Of a stretch of DNA of 64,000 nucleotides, positions 28,020-37,343 are shown piece after piece. The stretch's first letter is position 1. Every line of letters begins with the position of its first letter. The DNA is from Mycoplasmatota bacterium. Lineage in GTDB: Bacteria; Bacillota_I; Bacilli_A; MAG-NZ. A model generated the notes under the pieces. The model made no database searches and was not told where the DNA came from. It saw only the letters and a list, made by a program, of their open reading frames with translations. The stretch lies in the NCBI GenBank assembly GCA_018394315.1, contig CP074575.1, forward strand, positions 1,582,615-1,646,614, given 5' to 3'. The position numbers and the translations under genes were made by a program.

Positions 28020-28943
28020 TTACTTTTTCCTTGCCTTAAGTTCCACTGGCAAAATACAATTATAAATAAACTCATTTACCTGTGTTTTAACACCATACTT
28101 TTTCCCTAATTTAACTACACTCCCATTCTGGTAATTAATTTCTGATGGTCTTCCTTCCCAAACATCTCTTGTTAATGACGATGTTGAATCATATGGGTAT
28201 GTATCAATTGAGGCAATTGTTTTGTCTATAATATTGGGTTCTAAATTAATTCCAACTTTTTGAGAAACTGTATAAATTTCTGAAATAACACCCTTCATTA
28301 AATCTCTGGTTTCTTTTAGTTCTCTAACAACTCCATAAGTTGATCGGGTTACAGCAAGCAATCCACTTACACAAATACCCATAAATTTCTTCCATAACTC
28401 AGCACTGATATCTTCTGTAATTTTAGAATTAATTCCTGAATCATTCAAGATTTCATTTATCTTTAAAATCCTGTTTGATGACTCTCCATTCAGTTCTCCA
28501 ATAACAATAGTTGGTTCAACACCAAAATGATTAATTACTCCTGGAGATTCAATCTCACTAATAATTCTACAAAGTCCACCAATAATGTTTTTTGGTTTTA
28601 TTTCTTTTGATATTTCTTCAACAGCTGAAATTCCGTTTTGTAAGGGTATTACCACCGTTTTTTGACTCATGATTGATTTCAAATCTTTTGCAACCTCTTT
28701 AACTTGCCATGCTTTAACTCCAAGGATTACTAAATCAACCTTTCCTAATTCATTTATTTTATCAGTTGCTCTTACCTGTTTTATATGAAAGTCACCCAAG
28801 ATACTTTTTACTTTTAATCCCTTTTGCTGGATAGCTTTTAGGTGTTCTCCCCTGGCAAGAAAAGTAACTTCATTTCCATTTTGTGCTAATCTTCCTCCAA
28901 AGTATCCTCCAACTCCACCTGTTCCTATAATTGCAACTTTCAT
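28020..28943 (-). CDS. Ketopantoate reductase family protein (PanE/ApbA-like)
   Basis: A 307-residue protein with an N-terminal Rossmann fold (GTGGVGGYFGGRLA near 7-20), an ILGVKAWQ block, the PLQNGI motif and a C-terminal helical dimer domain with the Lys of AELWKKF and a late SSLTRDVWEGRPSEI block. This is the 2-dehydropantoate 2-reductase family, NADPH-dependent; many paralogues reduce other 2-keto acids, so true pantothenate synthesis is not certain. It stands alone with its own ribosome site, between the probable insertion-sequence remains. Confidence 0.85.
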   Translation of the reverse strand: MKVAIIGTGGVGGYFGGRLAQNGNEVTFLARGEHLKAIQQKGLKVKSILGDFHIKQVRATDKINELGKVDLVILGVKAWQVKEVAKDLKSIMSQKTVVIPLQNGISAVEEISKEIKPKNIIGGLCRIISEIESPGVINHFGVEPTIVIGELNGESSNRILKINEILNDSGINSKITEDISAELWKKFMGICVSGLLAVTRSTYGVVRELKETRDLMKGVISEIYTVSQKVGINLEPNIIDKTIASIDTYPYDSTSSLTRDVWEGRPSEINYQNGSVVKLGKKYGVKTQVNEFIYNCILPVELKARKK

Positions 28944-29168
28944 TCCTTTGCCTCTTTCTTTCGAATTTATTTTCCCTAGTTAACACCTTATGCTTTAGTT
29001 ATACTATATTCACTCAAAAACCCATAGACTGTTCAATAGAGGAACTTACTTCTATTTAGAACCAATTTAAAACTTAAGTTTTCAGAACTTCTTTCTGTGA
29101 TTCTTTCATTTTCCTGTTTTTAAAGTGATTAACTATTGTTTGTTAATAAAATTTAGTAGTCAAACAAC

Positions 29169-30320
29169 CTAGTTAGCTTTAATTCCTTCTGGCTTACACT
29201 TGTATATTTGACCTAAATCGTTATCAAATTGATATTCTCCCCCGACTTTTAGGAAAGTATAATCTTCTTCTAAAGCCATAATTGATAATTCCTGTGCAAT
29301 GTTGAAATTTAAATCATCTTGGTTACCTACGTTCATCAAGACTATTACACTCAATTGTTCATCTGGAAACCTAAGAACTGTGGATGAATAATTACTTAAT
29401 AGTCCATTGTGACCAACCCATTTATGTCCATCTAATTCTCCAAATCCTATTCCATATCTATTCTCATACATACTTTCAATTGTTTCTTTACTTATTATTT
29501 TTTCATTATATAGTGCATTTTCTAATAAAAATAAATCTTTGGTACTAGAATAAATGTTCGCAGCGCCTAAAAATACTGATACATCACAAAGTAATGGTGA
29601 TTTACTAATGTTATTATCAGATATATAGTGTGCTGAAGCCATATCAGGTAAATCTTCATTTGAAGTAGCAGCACCAGTATTCATCATATCTAGTGGTGTA
29701 AAAATATTTTCATCCAAATAATCCTCATAAGTCTGTCCTGAAACGTTTTCTATAATGTAAGCTAATAAAGTAAATCCACAATTACTATATTGATATTTTG
29801 TTCCTGGGTCAAATATTAGAGGTTCTGATATAATCTTTTTCAGCAATTCTTCTTTTGAGACAGGCTGAGATAAACTAGTATTTGGATCTCTCCTTACTCC
29901 TGAAGTATGTGTTAATAGATGTTCTATAGTAATTTCGCCACCTCTAAGTTGGTCTGGTATATACATAGACACTGGATCCTTGATATCTAAAAGCCCTTTT
30001 TCTTGTAATTGCATTATTGCAATAGCAGTTATTGGCTTGGTATTTGAAGCTACTAGGAACATTGTATCCTCAGTGAAATCTCTATCGGTATCATAATCTG
30101 CTTTCCCATATCCTTTTGCAAACAATACTAATCCATCCTTGACAACCAATACATTCCCGTGTATTTTTTCCCCAGTAGTAACCTCGTTAATACTAGTAAT
30201 ATACTCATTTGCTTTTGTGTCATAATCCATAACTTTATCATCATTACCTTGACATCCCGATAAAACAGAAATGGTTATGCTTATAATAATTATAAAAGCG
30301 ATTCTAGTTCTCTTTTTCAT
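29169..30320 (-). CDS. Serine hydrolase lipoprotein (beta-lactamase/DD-peptidase-like fold)
   Basis: A 383-residue exported lipoprotein. The signal peptide ends in the lipobox LSGC (Cys about 23). The beta-lactamase-related domain has the SxxK motif SNTK (about 92-95), the YSN motif (about 179-181) and a late HNG block in place of KTG. This matches the class C/EstB-type family, which includes DD-peptidases, esterases and D-amino acid hydrolases. I chose the ATG at 30320; an upstream ATG at 30338 has no ribosome site. It is transcribed alone in the accessory stretch and probably acts at the outer membrane face on cell-wall or ester substrates. Confidence 0.85.
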   Translation of the reverse strand: MKKRTRIAFIIIISITISVLSGCQGNDDKVMDYDTKANEYITSINEVTTGEKIHGNVLVVKDGLVLFAKGYGKADYDTDRDFTEDTMFLVASNTKPITAIAIMQLQEKGLLDIKDPVSMYIPDQLRGGEITIEHLLTHTSGVRRDPNTSLSQPVSKEELLKKIISEPLIFDPGTKYQYSNCGFTLLAYIIENVSGQTYEDYLDENIFTPLDMMNTGAATSNEDLPDMASAHYISDNNISKSPLLCDVSVFLGAANIYSSTKDLFLLENALYNEKIISKETIESMYENRYGIGFGELDGHKWVGHNGLLSNYSSTVLRFPDEQLSVIVLMNVGNQDDLNFNIAQELSIMALEEDYTFLKVGGEYQFDNDLGQIYKCKPEGIKAN

Positions 30321-30545
30321 TTTTTTTCTTCCTCTCATTTAATTTTTCTAGGTTCACTAAAAATAAGTGGATTCCATCATATTATTAGAAATACATAGTA
30401 ATCCACATTTAAAAGTCAATTTATATTGACCAAAAAATTCAAGTTATCCTACATTGCTTAATTATATACTATAAGTAGATATGAGTAAAGAAATACGACA
30501 TGTGTAATTCTTGAATGAGTACACTACAATTCCTGATCAATATAC

Positions 30546-30621
30546 CCTTTACTTGACTTCAATTTATAGTATATCGAAAGATAAGAAAGTAGCAATTAAG
30601 TGTTGCACCAGTAAGTAAAGG
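30546..30621. repeat. Nested inverted repeat able to form a 76-base hairpin
   Basis: The outer arms CCTTTACTT (30546-30554) and AAGTAAAGG (30613-30621) pair perfectly. Just inside, ACTT-x-AATT and AATTAAGT arms pair with a single bulge, and a small GATA/TATC hairpin lies at the centre. Both strands could fold. It lies about 225 bases upstream of the serine hydrolase start. It may be a small mobile repeat or an RNA structure; nothing decides which. Confidence 0.45.
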
Positions 30622-30632
30622 CATATAATTAA

Positions 30633-30658
30633 TTTAGATATTTGGCTAAATATCTAAA
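30633..30658. repeat. 11-bp perfect inverted repeat
   Basis: TTTAGATATTT (30633-30643), loop GGCT, AAATATCTAAA (30648-30658). There is no T run on either side, so it is not an ordinary terminator. It lies next to the transposase remnant. Confidence 0.5.
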
Positions 30659-30699
30659 TAGATTATAATGGATATTACTACATATTGTCAACAATTATT

Positions 30700-30971
30700 T
30701 TATATTCTATCAATATCATTATCTTTTTACCGTTTTTATTGGTGAATATAGAGAAGCAGCGTTATCAATTGAACGGTGGTTACCTGAAATAGTCAATTCA
30801 TTTATGATTAAACCTGATACGAATACTAGATATACTAGTTCTTTTATAGAAGGATCTAACAACTATATAAAAGTGATTAAACGTACTTCATACGGTTTCA
30901 GATGTTTCAAAACCTTTAGAAACAAGATCCTTTATAATCACAATAATTCAAGACACGTTATATTTGCATAG
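30700..30971 (+). pseudogene. C-terminal remnant of an ISL3-type transposase
   Basis: The plus strand reads, up to a TAG at 30969-30971, a frame with LSIERWLPEIVNSF, SSFIEGSNNYIKVIKRTSYGF and CFKTFRNKIL. The block E-G-x-N-x-x-I-K-x-x-K-R-x-S-Y-G matches the C-terminal end of DDE transposases of the ISL3 family. The start of the gene, including the first catalytic acids, is missing, and there is no start codon or ribosome site. It is a decayed copy. The upstream end is only approximate. Confidence 0.72.
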
Positions 30972-30978
30972 TTATGCA

Positions 30979-31014
30979 CAAAAAAAGGACATAGATTATT
31001 CAATCTACATCCTT
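30979..31014 (-). terminator. Terminator of the glycine reductase operon
   Basis: Arms AAGGA-TG-TAGATT and AATCTA-TG-TCCTT on the minus strand enclose a GAAT loop (the TG/TG positions are unpaired) and are followed by seven T. It lies about 70 bases past the grdD stop. Confidence 0.8.
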
Positions 31015-31085
31015 CAACTTTTGTTCATTTTTGAGCTTACCCCAATCAATGACTTAGAGCTGATAACTCTATCGAAACATCTCTT

Positions 31086-32225
31086 TTACAAACATTTAAT
31101 TTCTGTAAGTATTTTCTTAGATTTTTCTATATTAGTTTCAGATACTAATATAACTGGACCTGTACAACCCATTCCACTTTCAGCATAAATTCCAGCTTTA
31201 TGAAGACTTTCTACTGCCATTTCCAATTCTAATATATCAATACCACTAATTTCACCAGTTACGATTTCTTTTTCTGGAATTACATATGTTTCTTCTACTT
31301 TAACTTGTTTATTTTTTAACTCATCAATAATATCAAAGAATTTAGCATCTGTTACTTTTTTATACTCACTAGCCTTAATTTCATTTAAATTACCTTTAGC
31401 TAAACTGGCAACATATTTAATAGCATTAGCTACAACTGGAGTACCTGACGCTCTCGACAAAATATTGATAATTCTTTTATTTTCGAATCCAATTCCAGGC
31501 CCATAACCAAAGCCAGTACTTTCAAATGAACCACCAGTAGTAAATGAGGAGAATATCTTCATTAAAATATTTCCTGTTAACGAATCTGTTACCATCACAT
31601 CTACAGAAGCTGTTAGTAGATCATTTCCCCTCATTATAATTCCACCATCACTTCTAGCACTTTCACCGAAGTTAATATCATAACCATTACTTTGAAGTTC
31701 TTTTAGACATCTTTCTACTGCACGAGCATTGTCAACATTTAAAATACCTAAAGTCGGATTTCTGATTCCTAATGATTTTGCAGTTATGATTCCGTAAATA
31801 GTATTTTTAAGCATACTTATAGTTCTATCAGTATCACTGGTACCTGTTGTAGTCGCGATTAACATCTCTTTTCCAAAAGCAGGTGTAATAACTCTACCTA
31901 CTGTTGAAACACCAATATCAAAGTTATAATGCATTGTTACCGCACCTTGAATATAGTTTGAGTCTATCAGTTCTTCCATTTTTTTGTGAGCTTCTGCCTC
32001 ATCACTCACTTCAATGATTTCTAAATCTGTTTCTACTTTCGGGCCAATAGCAACAACATCAACACCATCTTTAGAAGCAACTTCTGCACCTTTTAAAATG
32101 TTGTCAACACCTAGTTCACTTCCAAGTAAAGTTATTCCAACTTTTACTTTTCCGAACTCACCAGTTTCCATTGCTTTAGCAATATCTAAGAATGATTCTC
32201 CAATTAATCTTTTTATATTATCCAT
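31086..32225 (-). CDS. grdD: Glycine reductase component C, alpha subunit
   Basis: A 379-residue protein related to phosphotransacetylase/PlsX-type folds, matching GrdD, the subunit of protein C that releases acetyl phosphate. Typical stretches are KVGITLLGSELGVDNI at the start, STGFGYGPGIGFENKRIINILSRASGTPVVANAI in the middle, and GMGCTGPVILVS at the end with the cysteine thought to be involved in acetyl transfer. It follows grdC by 8 bases and is the last gene of the operon. Acetyl phosphate made here gives ATP through acetate kinase, which is not in the window. Confidence 0.93.
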   Translation of the reverse strand: MDNIKRLIGESFLDIAKAMETGEFGKVKVGITLLGSELGVDNILKGAEVASKDGVDVVAIGPKVETDLEIIEVSDEAEAHKKMEELIDSNYIQGAVTMHYNFDIGVSTVGRVITPAFGKEMLIATTTGTSDTDRTISMLKNTIYGIITAKSLGIRNPTLGILNVDNARAVERCLKELQSNGYDINFGESARSDGGIIMRGNDLLTASVDVMVTDSLTGNILMKIFSSFTTGGSFESTGFGYGPGIGFENKRIINILSRASGTPVVANAIKYVASLAKGNLNEIKASEYKKVTDAKFFDIIDELKNKQVKVEETYVIPEKEIVTGEISGIDILELEMAVESLHKAGIYAESGMGCTGPVILVSETNIEKSKKILTEIKCL

Positions 32226-32233
32226 AGTTTCAC

Positions 32234-33769
32234 CTACTTAAGTAATGAACTTGCATATTCTTTTAAACTTTCAGCAATCAGTTTGTTAATTTCTTCTTTA
32301 GAGATATTATTTGCCTCTTCAACACCGGTATTTCTCTCAATCATAACACTTATACCATCGAATAGGTTAGTCATTCTAGCTAAGAATAACGAACCTTTTC
32401 CTACTAGCATCGCTCTATTAATGTTGGTGTCAGTTGTCATTTCATTAATTAAATGTCCACAGTAAGGGACCCCTGAGGGAATGTGTCCTTGAGTTGGTGC
32501 CCAACCTACCATACCATGATTATCAGTAAAACTTAAAATATCTTTTCTTTCAATTTCTTTGTTCATAACAGCTAAAGCAGCTATCATTTTATAGTTAGCT
32601 AAAGGTACATCACCAGCACCTGCTAATGAAGTTATATCAGGATTTTGCATTTCAACAGAATATTTATCAACATCTGATAATTTTAAACCATTTCTCTTTA
32701 ATGGTTCTTCTACTAATGATTTAGTTACAACTTGAGGACTTGATCCAGTTCCCACTTTATGTGTTCCAACTACATCTGTTCTAATTACAGGTGATACTCC
32801 ATCGTTTTTAGAAATTAAAATTGCGAATCCACCTAGAACATCTTCTAATAATTTATAACCTTTTTTAGCATGATCTTTACCATTCATACCTAATTTGGCA
32901 GTTGCTCCACCAGCTACAACTACTACATTGTCATATACACCAGACTCGACTAATGTAGCTGCATGTATTAATGTATGAATTGGTGCAGCACAAAATGCTC
33001 TAATATCACATCCACCTGAATTTTTAGCTCCAACAACTTCAGCAATTGATTTAGCAAAGTTACCTCCACCGCGTTGATTCATATCTCCACAAGCTTCTTC
33101 ACTACATTCTATTACGTATCCAATGTCTTCAGGTTTAACATTGTTCTTAGCTAATAAGTGTTTAAAAGTAATAGCACCAGTTGCTTTTACTACTAAGTTT
33201 TCAGTCATGATATGAGAATTTAAGTTTGAATCGATATCATGAGCTTTCTTAACACAACCAACCAGTTTATCTTCACAATAAAGTGGTTCAGATCCGTTAT
33301 CAATCGATAATCTAATATCATTAATTTTTGATCCTTTGCCTATTACTTTATTTATTTCTTCTTCAGTTTTTAGTGGATGTTTTTGATAATCATTAATGGA
33401 CTCTTGTAAGAAATTTTCTTCTAACAAAACTAATCCAAATACATCTGAAATCATCAGGAATAATAATAACTCTTTTTCAGGCATAATTTCACCGAAGATA
33501 CCAAATCTTTTACCTTCTTTATAATCTAAATTGCAAAATGGTCGTTCTAATTCTCTTAGTTCACTTGGATGAAAGTTTCCAATATAAACTTGATTTGGTA
33601 AGTAGTTTACTACTTCTTCGTAAGTACGTAAATTCTCTCTAATGTTTTTTAGATAATCACTATCCTGATTTGTTAATCTTTCAGAGACTTGTGTTACTCC
33701 TAAATGAATTAACATTTCAGGTGTATGGAATAATGAATATCCTGCATCTTTTATTACAGCTTTAGCCAT
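32234..33769 (-). CDS. grdC: Glycine reductase component C, beta subunit
   Basis: A 511-residue protein of the GrdC family, with a thiolase/FabH-like core: the catalytic-type cysteine stretch CDIRAFCAAPIHTLIHAATLVESG and a late SFTDNHGMVGWAPTQGHIPSG block. With GrdD it takes the carboxymethyl group from the selenocysteine of GrdA, forms an acetyl thioester and releases acetyl phosphate. The ATG at 33769 follows TAGGAGG. A terminator-like hairpin separates it from grdB, so grdC and grdD may be made at a lower level than the genes before them. Confidence 0.94.
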   Translation of the reverse strand: MAKAVIKDAGYSLFHTPEMLIHLGVTQVSERLTNQDSDYLKNIRENLRTYEEVVNYLPNQVYIGNFHPSELRELERPFCNLDYKEGKRFGIFGEIMPEKELLLFLMISDVFGLVLLEENFLQESINDYQKHPLKTEEEINKVIGKGSKINDIRLSIDNGSEPLYCEDKLVGCVKKAHDIDSNLNSHIMTENLVVKATGAITFKHLLAKNNVKPEDIGYVIECSEEACGDMNQRGGGNFAKSIAEVVGAKNSGGCDIRAFCAAPIHTLIHAATLVESGVYDNVVVVAGGATAKLGMNGKDHAKKGYKLLEDVLGGFAILISKNDGVSPVIRTDVVGTHKVGTGSSPQVVTKSLVEEPLKRNGLKLSDVDKYSVEMQNPDITSLAGAGDVPLANYKMIAALAVMNKEIERKDILSFTDNHGMVGWAPTQGHIPSGVPYCGHLINEMTTDTNINRAMLVGKGSLFLARMTNLFDGISVMIERNTGVEEANNISKEEINKLIAESLKEYASSLLK

Positions 33770-33781
33770 AATGACCTCCTA

Positions 33782-33803
33782 TAAAAAGGGGGAAAATCCC
33801 CCT
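33782..33803 (-). terminator. Terminator-like hairpin between grdB and grdC
   Basis: On the minus strand AGGGGGA, a 3-base loop and TCCCCCT are followed by TTTTA. It starts six bases past the grdB stop, and the grdC ribosome site follows at once. It has the shape of an intrinsic terminator with a short T run, so partial read-through is likely. Confidence 0.75.
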
Positions 33804-33808
33804 AGTTT

Positions 33809-35113
33809 TTATTCGAATATTGTTTGTCCGTCAATTTCAGTTTGTAATGCATTTAAAGCTTTTTCAACAATTGTACGACGTACTTTATATTCTTCTTTAG
33901 AATCTAAATTGGGGTTACCTAACGGATATGGTATTGCTATTGCTGGAACAATTCTGTTTGCTCCTACAGTTTTTGATATAGGTACGATTGTACATATATG
34001 AACTACAGGGATACCTGCAGCTTCAATTCCTTTTACCATCGTTGCACCGCAACGAGTACACGTACCTCAGGTACTAGTTAGGATAACTGCCTGTACACCA
34101 TCTTCTAATAATTTATTATCAATCTCTTCAGCGAAATTTTTTGAACTTTTAACTGCTGTACCGTTGCCAGTAGTTGAATAGAAATATGGATGAATAGACC
34201 CAATGACTCCTTCTTTCTCTAAATCACGTAATACATCAATAGGTACTACACGGTTTGGGTTTTCATTTGCGTATACTGGGTCATATCCACCGTGTGTTGT
34301 CTCATAATTTTCATCATCTAAAGTTATTACATTATTTATATCATATATACCATATTTACTTGCTGATGACGACTCAATACGGTCTGGGTTACCTTTAGGA
34401 ACGATTCCTCCTGTAGTAACAACTGCGATTCTTGCTTTAGATAAATCTTTAATTGCTTTCCCTGGTTCTACTCTGTCAAATTCAGGCATTGGATATTCAG
34501 TTTTAAATTCTTCGTCATTTAGTTTTTTAATTAACATCTCTACTGCTCGTTCAGCACCTACTTTTTCTGCAAAGAAGTTTTTACGAATTCCTCTTACTAA
34601 ATATCCTTCTGTCTCAGGATCTAATATTTCTTCCTTTCTAGCTAATTTTAATGCTAATGCCGCTAATTTAGGAAGAGCCTTTCTCATTCCTGTTGCTGCG
34701 TTTGCAGTCTCAATTATATAAACTTCTTTTTTAAACATATCTGCACCTGGATTTTCAATATACATCCCAGTTACTGCAGGAATTTTCAATTCATCTTGAA
34801 CTACTTTTGAAATTGTTCCACATGCTGTACCGTACCTCCCAGCGTTAAATGCAGGTCCAGCTACAAATAAGTCAGCTTCAATATCTTTCATCAAAGAAAG
34901 TATCTTTGCTACTGCTTCGTTTATATTTTCATTAAAATATGAATCCCCACAAATTATTGTGGCAACTATTTCTGCTTCTCCTTTAAAAGCACGATCTAGT
35001 CCAAGTCCTGGACCAATTGCACCTTCTCTAATTTCAGGAGCATAATGAGCCATCTCTTCTCCACCAATATTTGCAAAGAATTGGTTAATATAGTGGACAA
35101 CTTTTAAAGCCAT
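33809..35113 (-). CDS. grdB: Glycine reductase component B, selenocysteine subunit (UGA read as Sec)
   Basis: A 434-residue selenoprotein, the substrate-specific subunit of glycine reductase protein B. An in-frame TGA at 34067-34069 (codon 349) lies in the family's Sec motif TST-U-GTCTRCGAT, and the reading frame then continues 85 codons to TAA at 33809. Without recoding the gene would look like two pieces. With the pyruvoyl subunits from GrdE it activates glycine as a Schiff base and passes the carboxymethyl group to the Sec of GrdA. The start follows GGAGG. A perfect hairpin just past the UGA fits a SECIS element. Confidence 0.96.
34040..34054 (-). promoter_or_regulatory. Candidate bacterial SECIS hairpin in grdB
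   Basis: Beginning 12 bases after the Sec UGA, CGTTGC-GGT-GCAACG forms a perfect 6-bp stem with a 3-base loop that begins GG. SelB-binding SECIS loops in bacteria often have a GG(U) at the tip at about this distance. It also codes for RCGA of the conserved Sec motif, so it could be partly forced by protein sequence. Confidence 0.6.
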
Positions 35114-35164
35114 TAATTTTCCTCCTTTTTATTTTATATCTTCCATATCTTTTTCATTTATTAT

Positions 35165-35181
35165 AGACTCAACCTGAGTCT
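35165..35181. other. Small hairpin between grdA and grdB
   Basis: AGACTC-AACCT-GAGTCT forms a perfect 6-bp stem in the 95-base gap between grdA and grdB. On the minus (coding) strand no T run follows, so it may help mRNA processing or stability rather than stop transcription. Confidence 0.45.
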
Positions 35182-35208
35182 TTTGGTTTTATATTATAAA
35201 CTTAGAAA

Positions 35209-35688
35209 TTATTTGTTATATTTAGAATTTTCTTCACGGATTGTGGTAATTTCACCAACGATATCGTCTACATCTAATACCATTTCCATCATACCGATTT
35301 GGTCTTCGTAAACTTGTGGGTCAACTGCTTCTTTAAATGTAGGTTCAACTGCATGGTAAACACCCAGTCCTAATTCAACATTTGTTAAACTACCAGCATA
35401 AGTTGGATCCCCAACAGTTACAGTCTCAGCGGCTAATCCAGTCAATTCACCTTCAGCAGCTCCGAATACTACTATTAAATTTTCAGCTCCGTGTTCTTCT
35501 GTTAATGCTTTAATTCTACTTTGATTTTCTAAGTCCATTGCACCCGCAGCCGTTCAGACAAAACATTCAGTTGCTGCGAATACTACTTCACTTCCTGGAA
35601 TTGTGTTAACAACTTCCTTTAATGACTCACCAGGTACACCATCACGGTCACCGATAAGAATATATTTCTTGTTTTCAAAAATACTCAT
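35209..35688 (-). CDS. grdA: Glycine reductase component A, selenoprotein (UGA read as Sec)
   Basis: A 159-residue selenoprotein A. It starts at an ATG (35688) behind AAGGAGG with MSIFENKKY, and an in-frame TGA at 35554-35556 (codon 45) lies in CFV-U-TAAGAMD, the exact GrdA Sec context. The rest ([20 protein letters not shown], then a long acidic C-terminal helix region) is full length. GrdA carries the carboxymethyl-selenocysteine intermediate between proteins B and C and is re-reduced by thioredoxin. Only a weak TGC-GGGT-GCA stem is visible after the UGA. Confidence 0.97.
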
Positions 35689-35707
35689 AAATTCCTCCTT
35701 GTTCTTT

Positions 35708-36994
35708 TTATAAACTTCTTGCAGTAAGTTTATTAAATCCTAATTCATTAGTTGCTCCAGTAATCGCTTGAGTTTCAACTTCGATTGATCCATCTTCTCT
35801 TAGTGAACCATCAAATCCTCCAGCAATCTTATCTACATAAGCGTAAGACCCTATTAGTTTCTCCATAGGTGGTAAAACTATAACTTCATTTGCATTTCCA
35901 CCAGTAACAACTGCATTAGCTGAAAAATCAGCATCAGCTAATGATTGACTTAAACCATCTCTACCAGCGTATTCATCCGTTACAATAACAGTTTTAATTC
36001 CAACTCTTTCAATTTTTTTACAATTCATTATTAAGTCTGTATCTGGGTTACCAAATCCTTCTTGAGAGATAACTGCACCATCTAAACCAAGAAATTCAGC
36101 TAACTTAACAGTAAAATTACTTGATCTTTCTTTATCGGCTAAGAATACATTTTCATTTGTAATAATAGTTCCCACGAAATTAATATCTTTACCATGTTTT
36201 TTATATAGATTATTGATAATTGGATTGTTTTGATGATGATATGTTGTATTTTTATCACAAGCTGATACACAGTTTCCACTAATAATTGCTCCATCCATAA
36301 TTTCTGTTGGATACATAAATGTTGGAACTATTTGTTTCCCATCTACACCATAAATATATGTATCATGTAATAACCCTTGAGTTTGTAACATGTAAACATA
36401 AGCTACTTTAGGTAAATCTTTAAATTCATTTACTTGGTCAAGTAATGGTTTTGTTTCAAATAATTCTATTTTATCAGGTTCAATATCTTTTCCTAATTCA
36501 CCTAAGTAAACAGCAATTTTTAGACCGGCTAATCTAACTGCTGCTTCATAATCATACGGACTTAATCCTTCACTAGGCTCAATTACTAAACATACATTAT
36601 TTAATTTCGAAAATGGTGTGTAATCTGCCCCTGGACCTGTCATATCAACAATTCCTTCTTGGAATCCAACAATTTTTCCACAAGTAACAACTGCAGCACC
36701 TTTTAGAACATGCGTTCTTCCTGTACCAACAGTATCTACTTTTCCGATTACACCAGGGAAGATTGATCCAGGTCCTTCTACTTTTACTCTTGGTTCGATT
36801 ACGTCTTTAACTGGTGTAATACGAATGCTCTCGCCAGGTCTAGCTAATTCAATTATTGCATCTTTAATTCTATCGTCCTCTAAAACAATTTCCATTAAAC
36901 TTTCTGAATTTACGTGTAAAACATTATTTTCGACCTTGTTTACATTACCGAATTGTACATCATTGATGATGATATTTCCGAGTTCTAGCATCAT
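35708..36994 (-). CDS. grdE: Glycine reductase component B proprotein, pyruvoyl subunits
   Basis: A 428-residue proprotein that in studied species is cut between Asn and Cys to give two subunits, the cysteine becoming a pyruvoyl group. The site is seen here as [11 protein letters not shown] with the cut between N241 and C242. Later blocks [18 protein letters not shown] and [12 protein letters not shown] fit the family. The start is the first of two ATGs behind GGAGGAG. It lies between trxA and grdA in the usual order of glycine reductase operons. Confidence 0.95.
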   Translation of the reverse strand: MMLELGNIIINDVQFGNVNKVENNVLHVNSESLMEIVLEDDRIKDAIIELARPGESIRITPVKDVIEPRVKVEGPGSIFPGVIGKVDTVGTGRTHVLKGAAVVTCGKIVGFQEGIVDMTGPGADYTPFSKLNNVCLVIEPSEGLSPYDYEAAVRLAGLKIAVYLGELGKDIEPDKIELFETKPLLDQVNEFKDLPKVAYVYMLQTQGLLHDTYIYGVDGKQIVPTFMYPTEIMDGAIISGNCVSACDKNTTYHHQNNPIINNLYKKHGKDINFVGTIITNENVFLADKERSSNFTVKLAEFLGLDGAVISQEGFGNPDTDLIMNCKKIERVGIKTVIVTDEYAGRDGLSQSLADADFSANAVVTGGNANEVIVLPPMEKLIGSYAYVDKIAGGFDGSLREDGSIEVETQAITGATNELGFNKLTARSL

Positions 36995-37012
36995 GAGTTA
37001 TCTCCTCCTTGT

Positions 37013-37327
37013 CTATAAGTGTTTCTTAATCATTTCCTCAATGCCTTCTTTATTTGCATTCTCCTTTGTTACTTCATCTAATTTTTCTCCATCTTTATAT
37101 AAAGAGATATTAGGTAGTCCCATTACTTTTTGTTTTATAGCTAATCGTCTAGCGCTTGCAGTATTTAGTTTACAGAACTTAACATCTGTATAAACTGACT
37201 CTAATTCTTCAACATCTGGCATCAATGCTTTACATGGTTCACAACCATCACTCCAATAATCAACTAGAACTAATCCTTTAGCTTCAAAAACTTCTTTATC
37301 AAAATTATCCTTGTCTAGTACGAACAT
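37013..37327 (-). CDS. trxA: Thioredoxin of the glycine reductase system
   Basis: A 104-residue thioredoxin whose active site is GCEPC (C29, C32) in place of the usual WCGPC. This variant is known from thioredoxins encoded in glycine reductase operons of clostridia, where it donates electrons to GrdA. The stretch [12 protein letters not shown] contains the cis-proline loop of the family (slightly altered). It sits between trxB and grdE. Confidence 0.93.
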   Translation of the reverse strand: MFVLDKDNFDKEVFEAKGLVLVDYWSDGCEPCKALMPDVEELESVYTDVKFCKLNTASARRLAIKQKVMGLPNISLYKDGEKLDEVTKENANKEGIEEMIKKHL

Positions 37328-37343
37328 ATCTGTTCTCCTTTAC

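Noticed and set aside
27747..31048. Target-site duplication around the presumed ISL3 ends
   Set aside because: The flanks of the two TTGGGGTA blocks do not match each other, so no duplication can be claimed.
30961..31188. A 74-codon plus-strand frame after the transposase remnant
   Set aside because: It runs through the grd terminator and into the antisense of grdD; no ribosome site.
33809..35113. grdB as two genes or a frameshifted pseudogene
   Set aside because: The break is a single in-frame UGA in the exact Sec motif of GrdB, and the frame is intact on both sides.
35209..35538. A short grdA starting at the internal ATG
   Set aside because: The frame continues upstream through the Sec UGA to an ATG with AAGGAGG and gives the full GrdA N-terminus.
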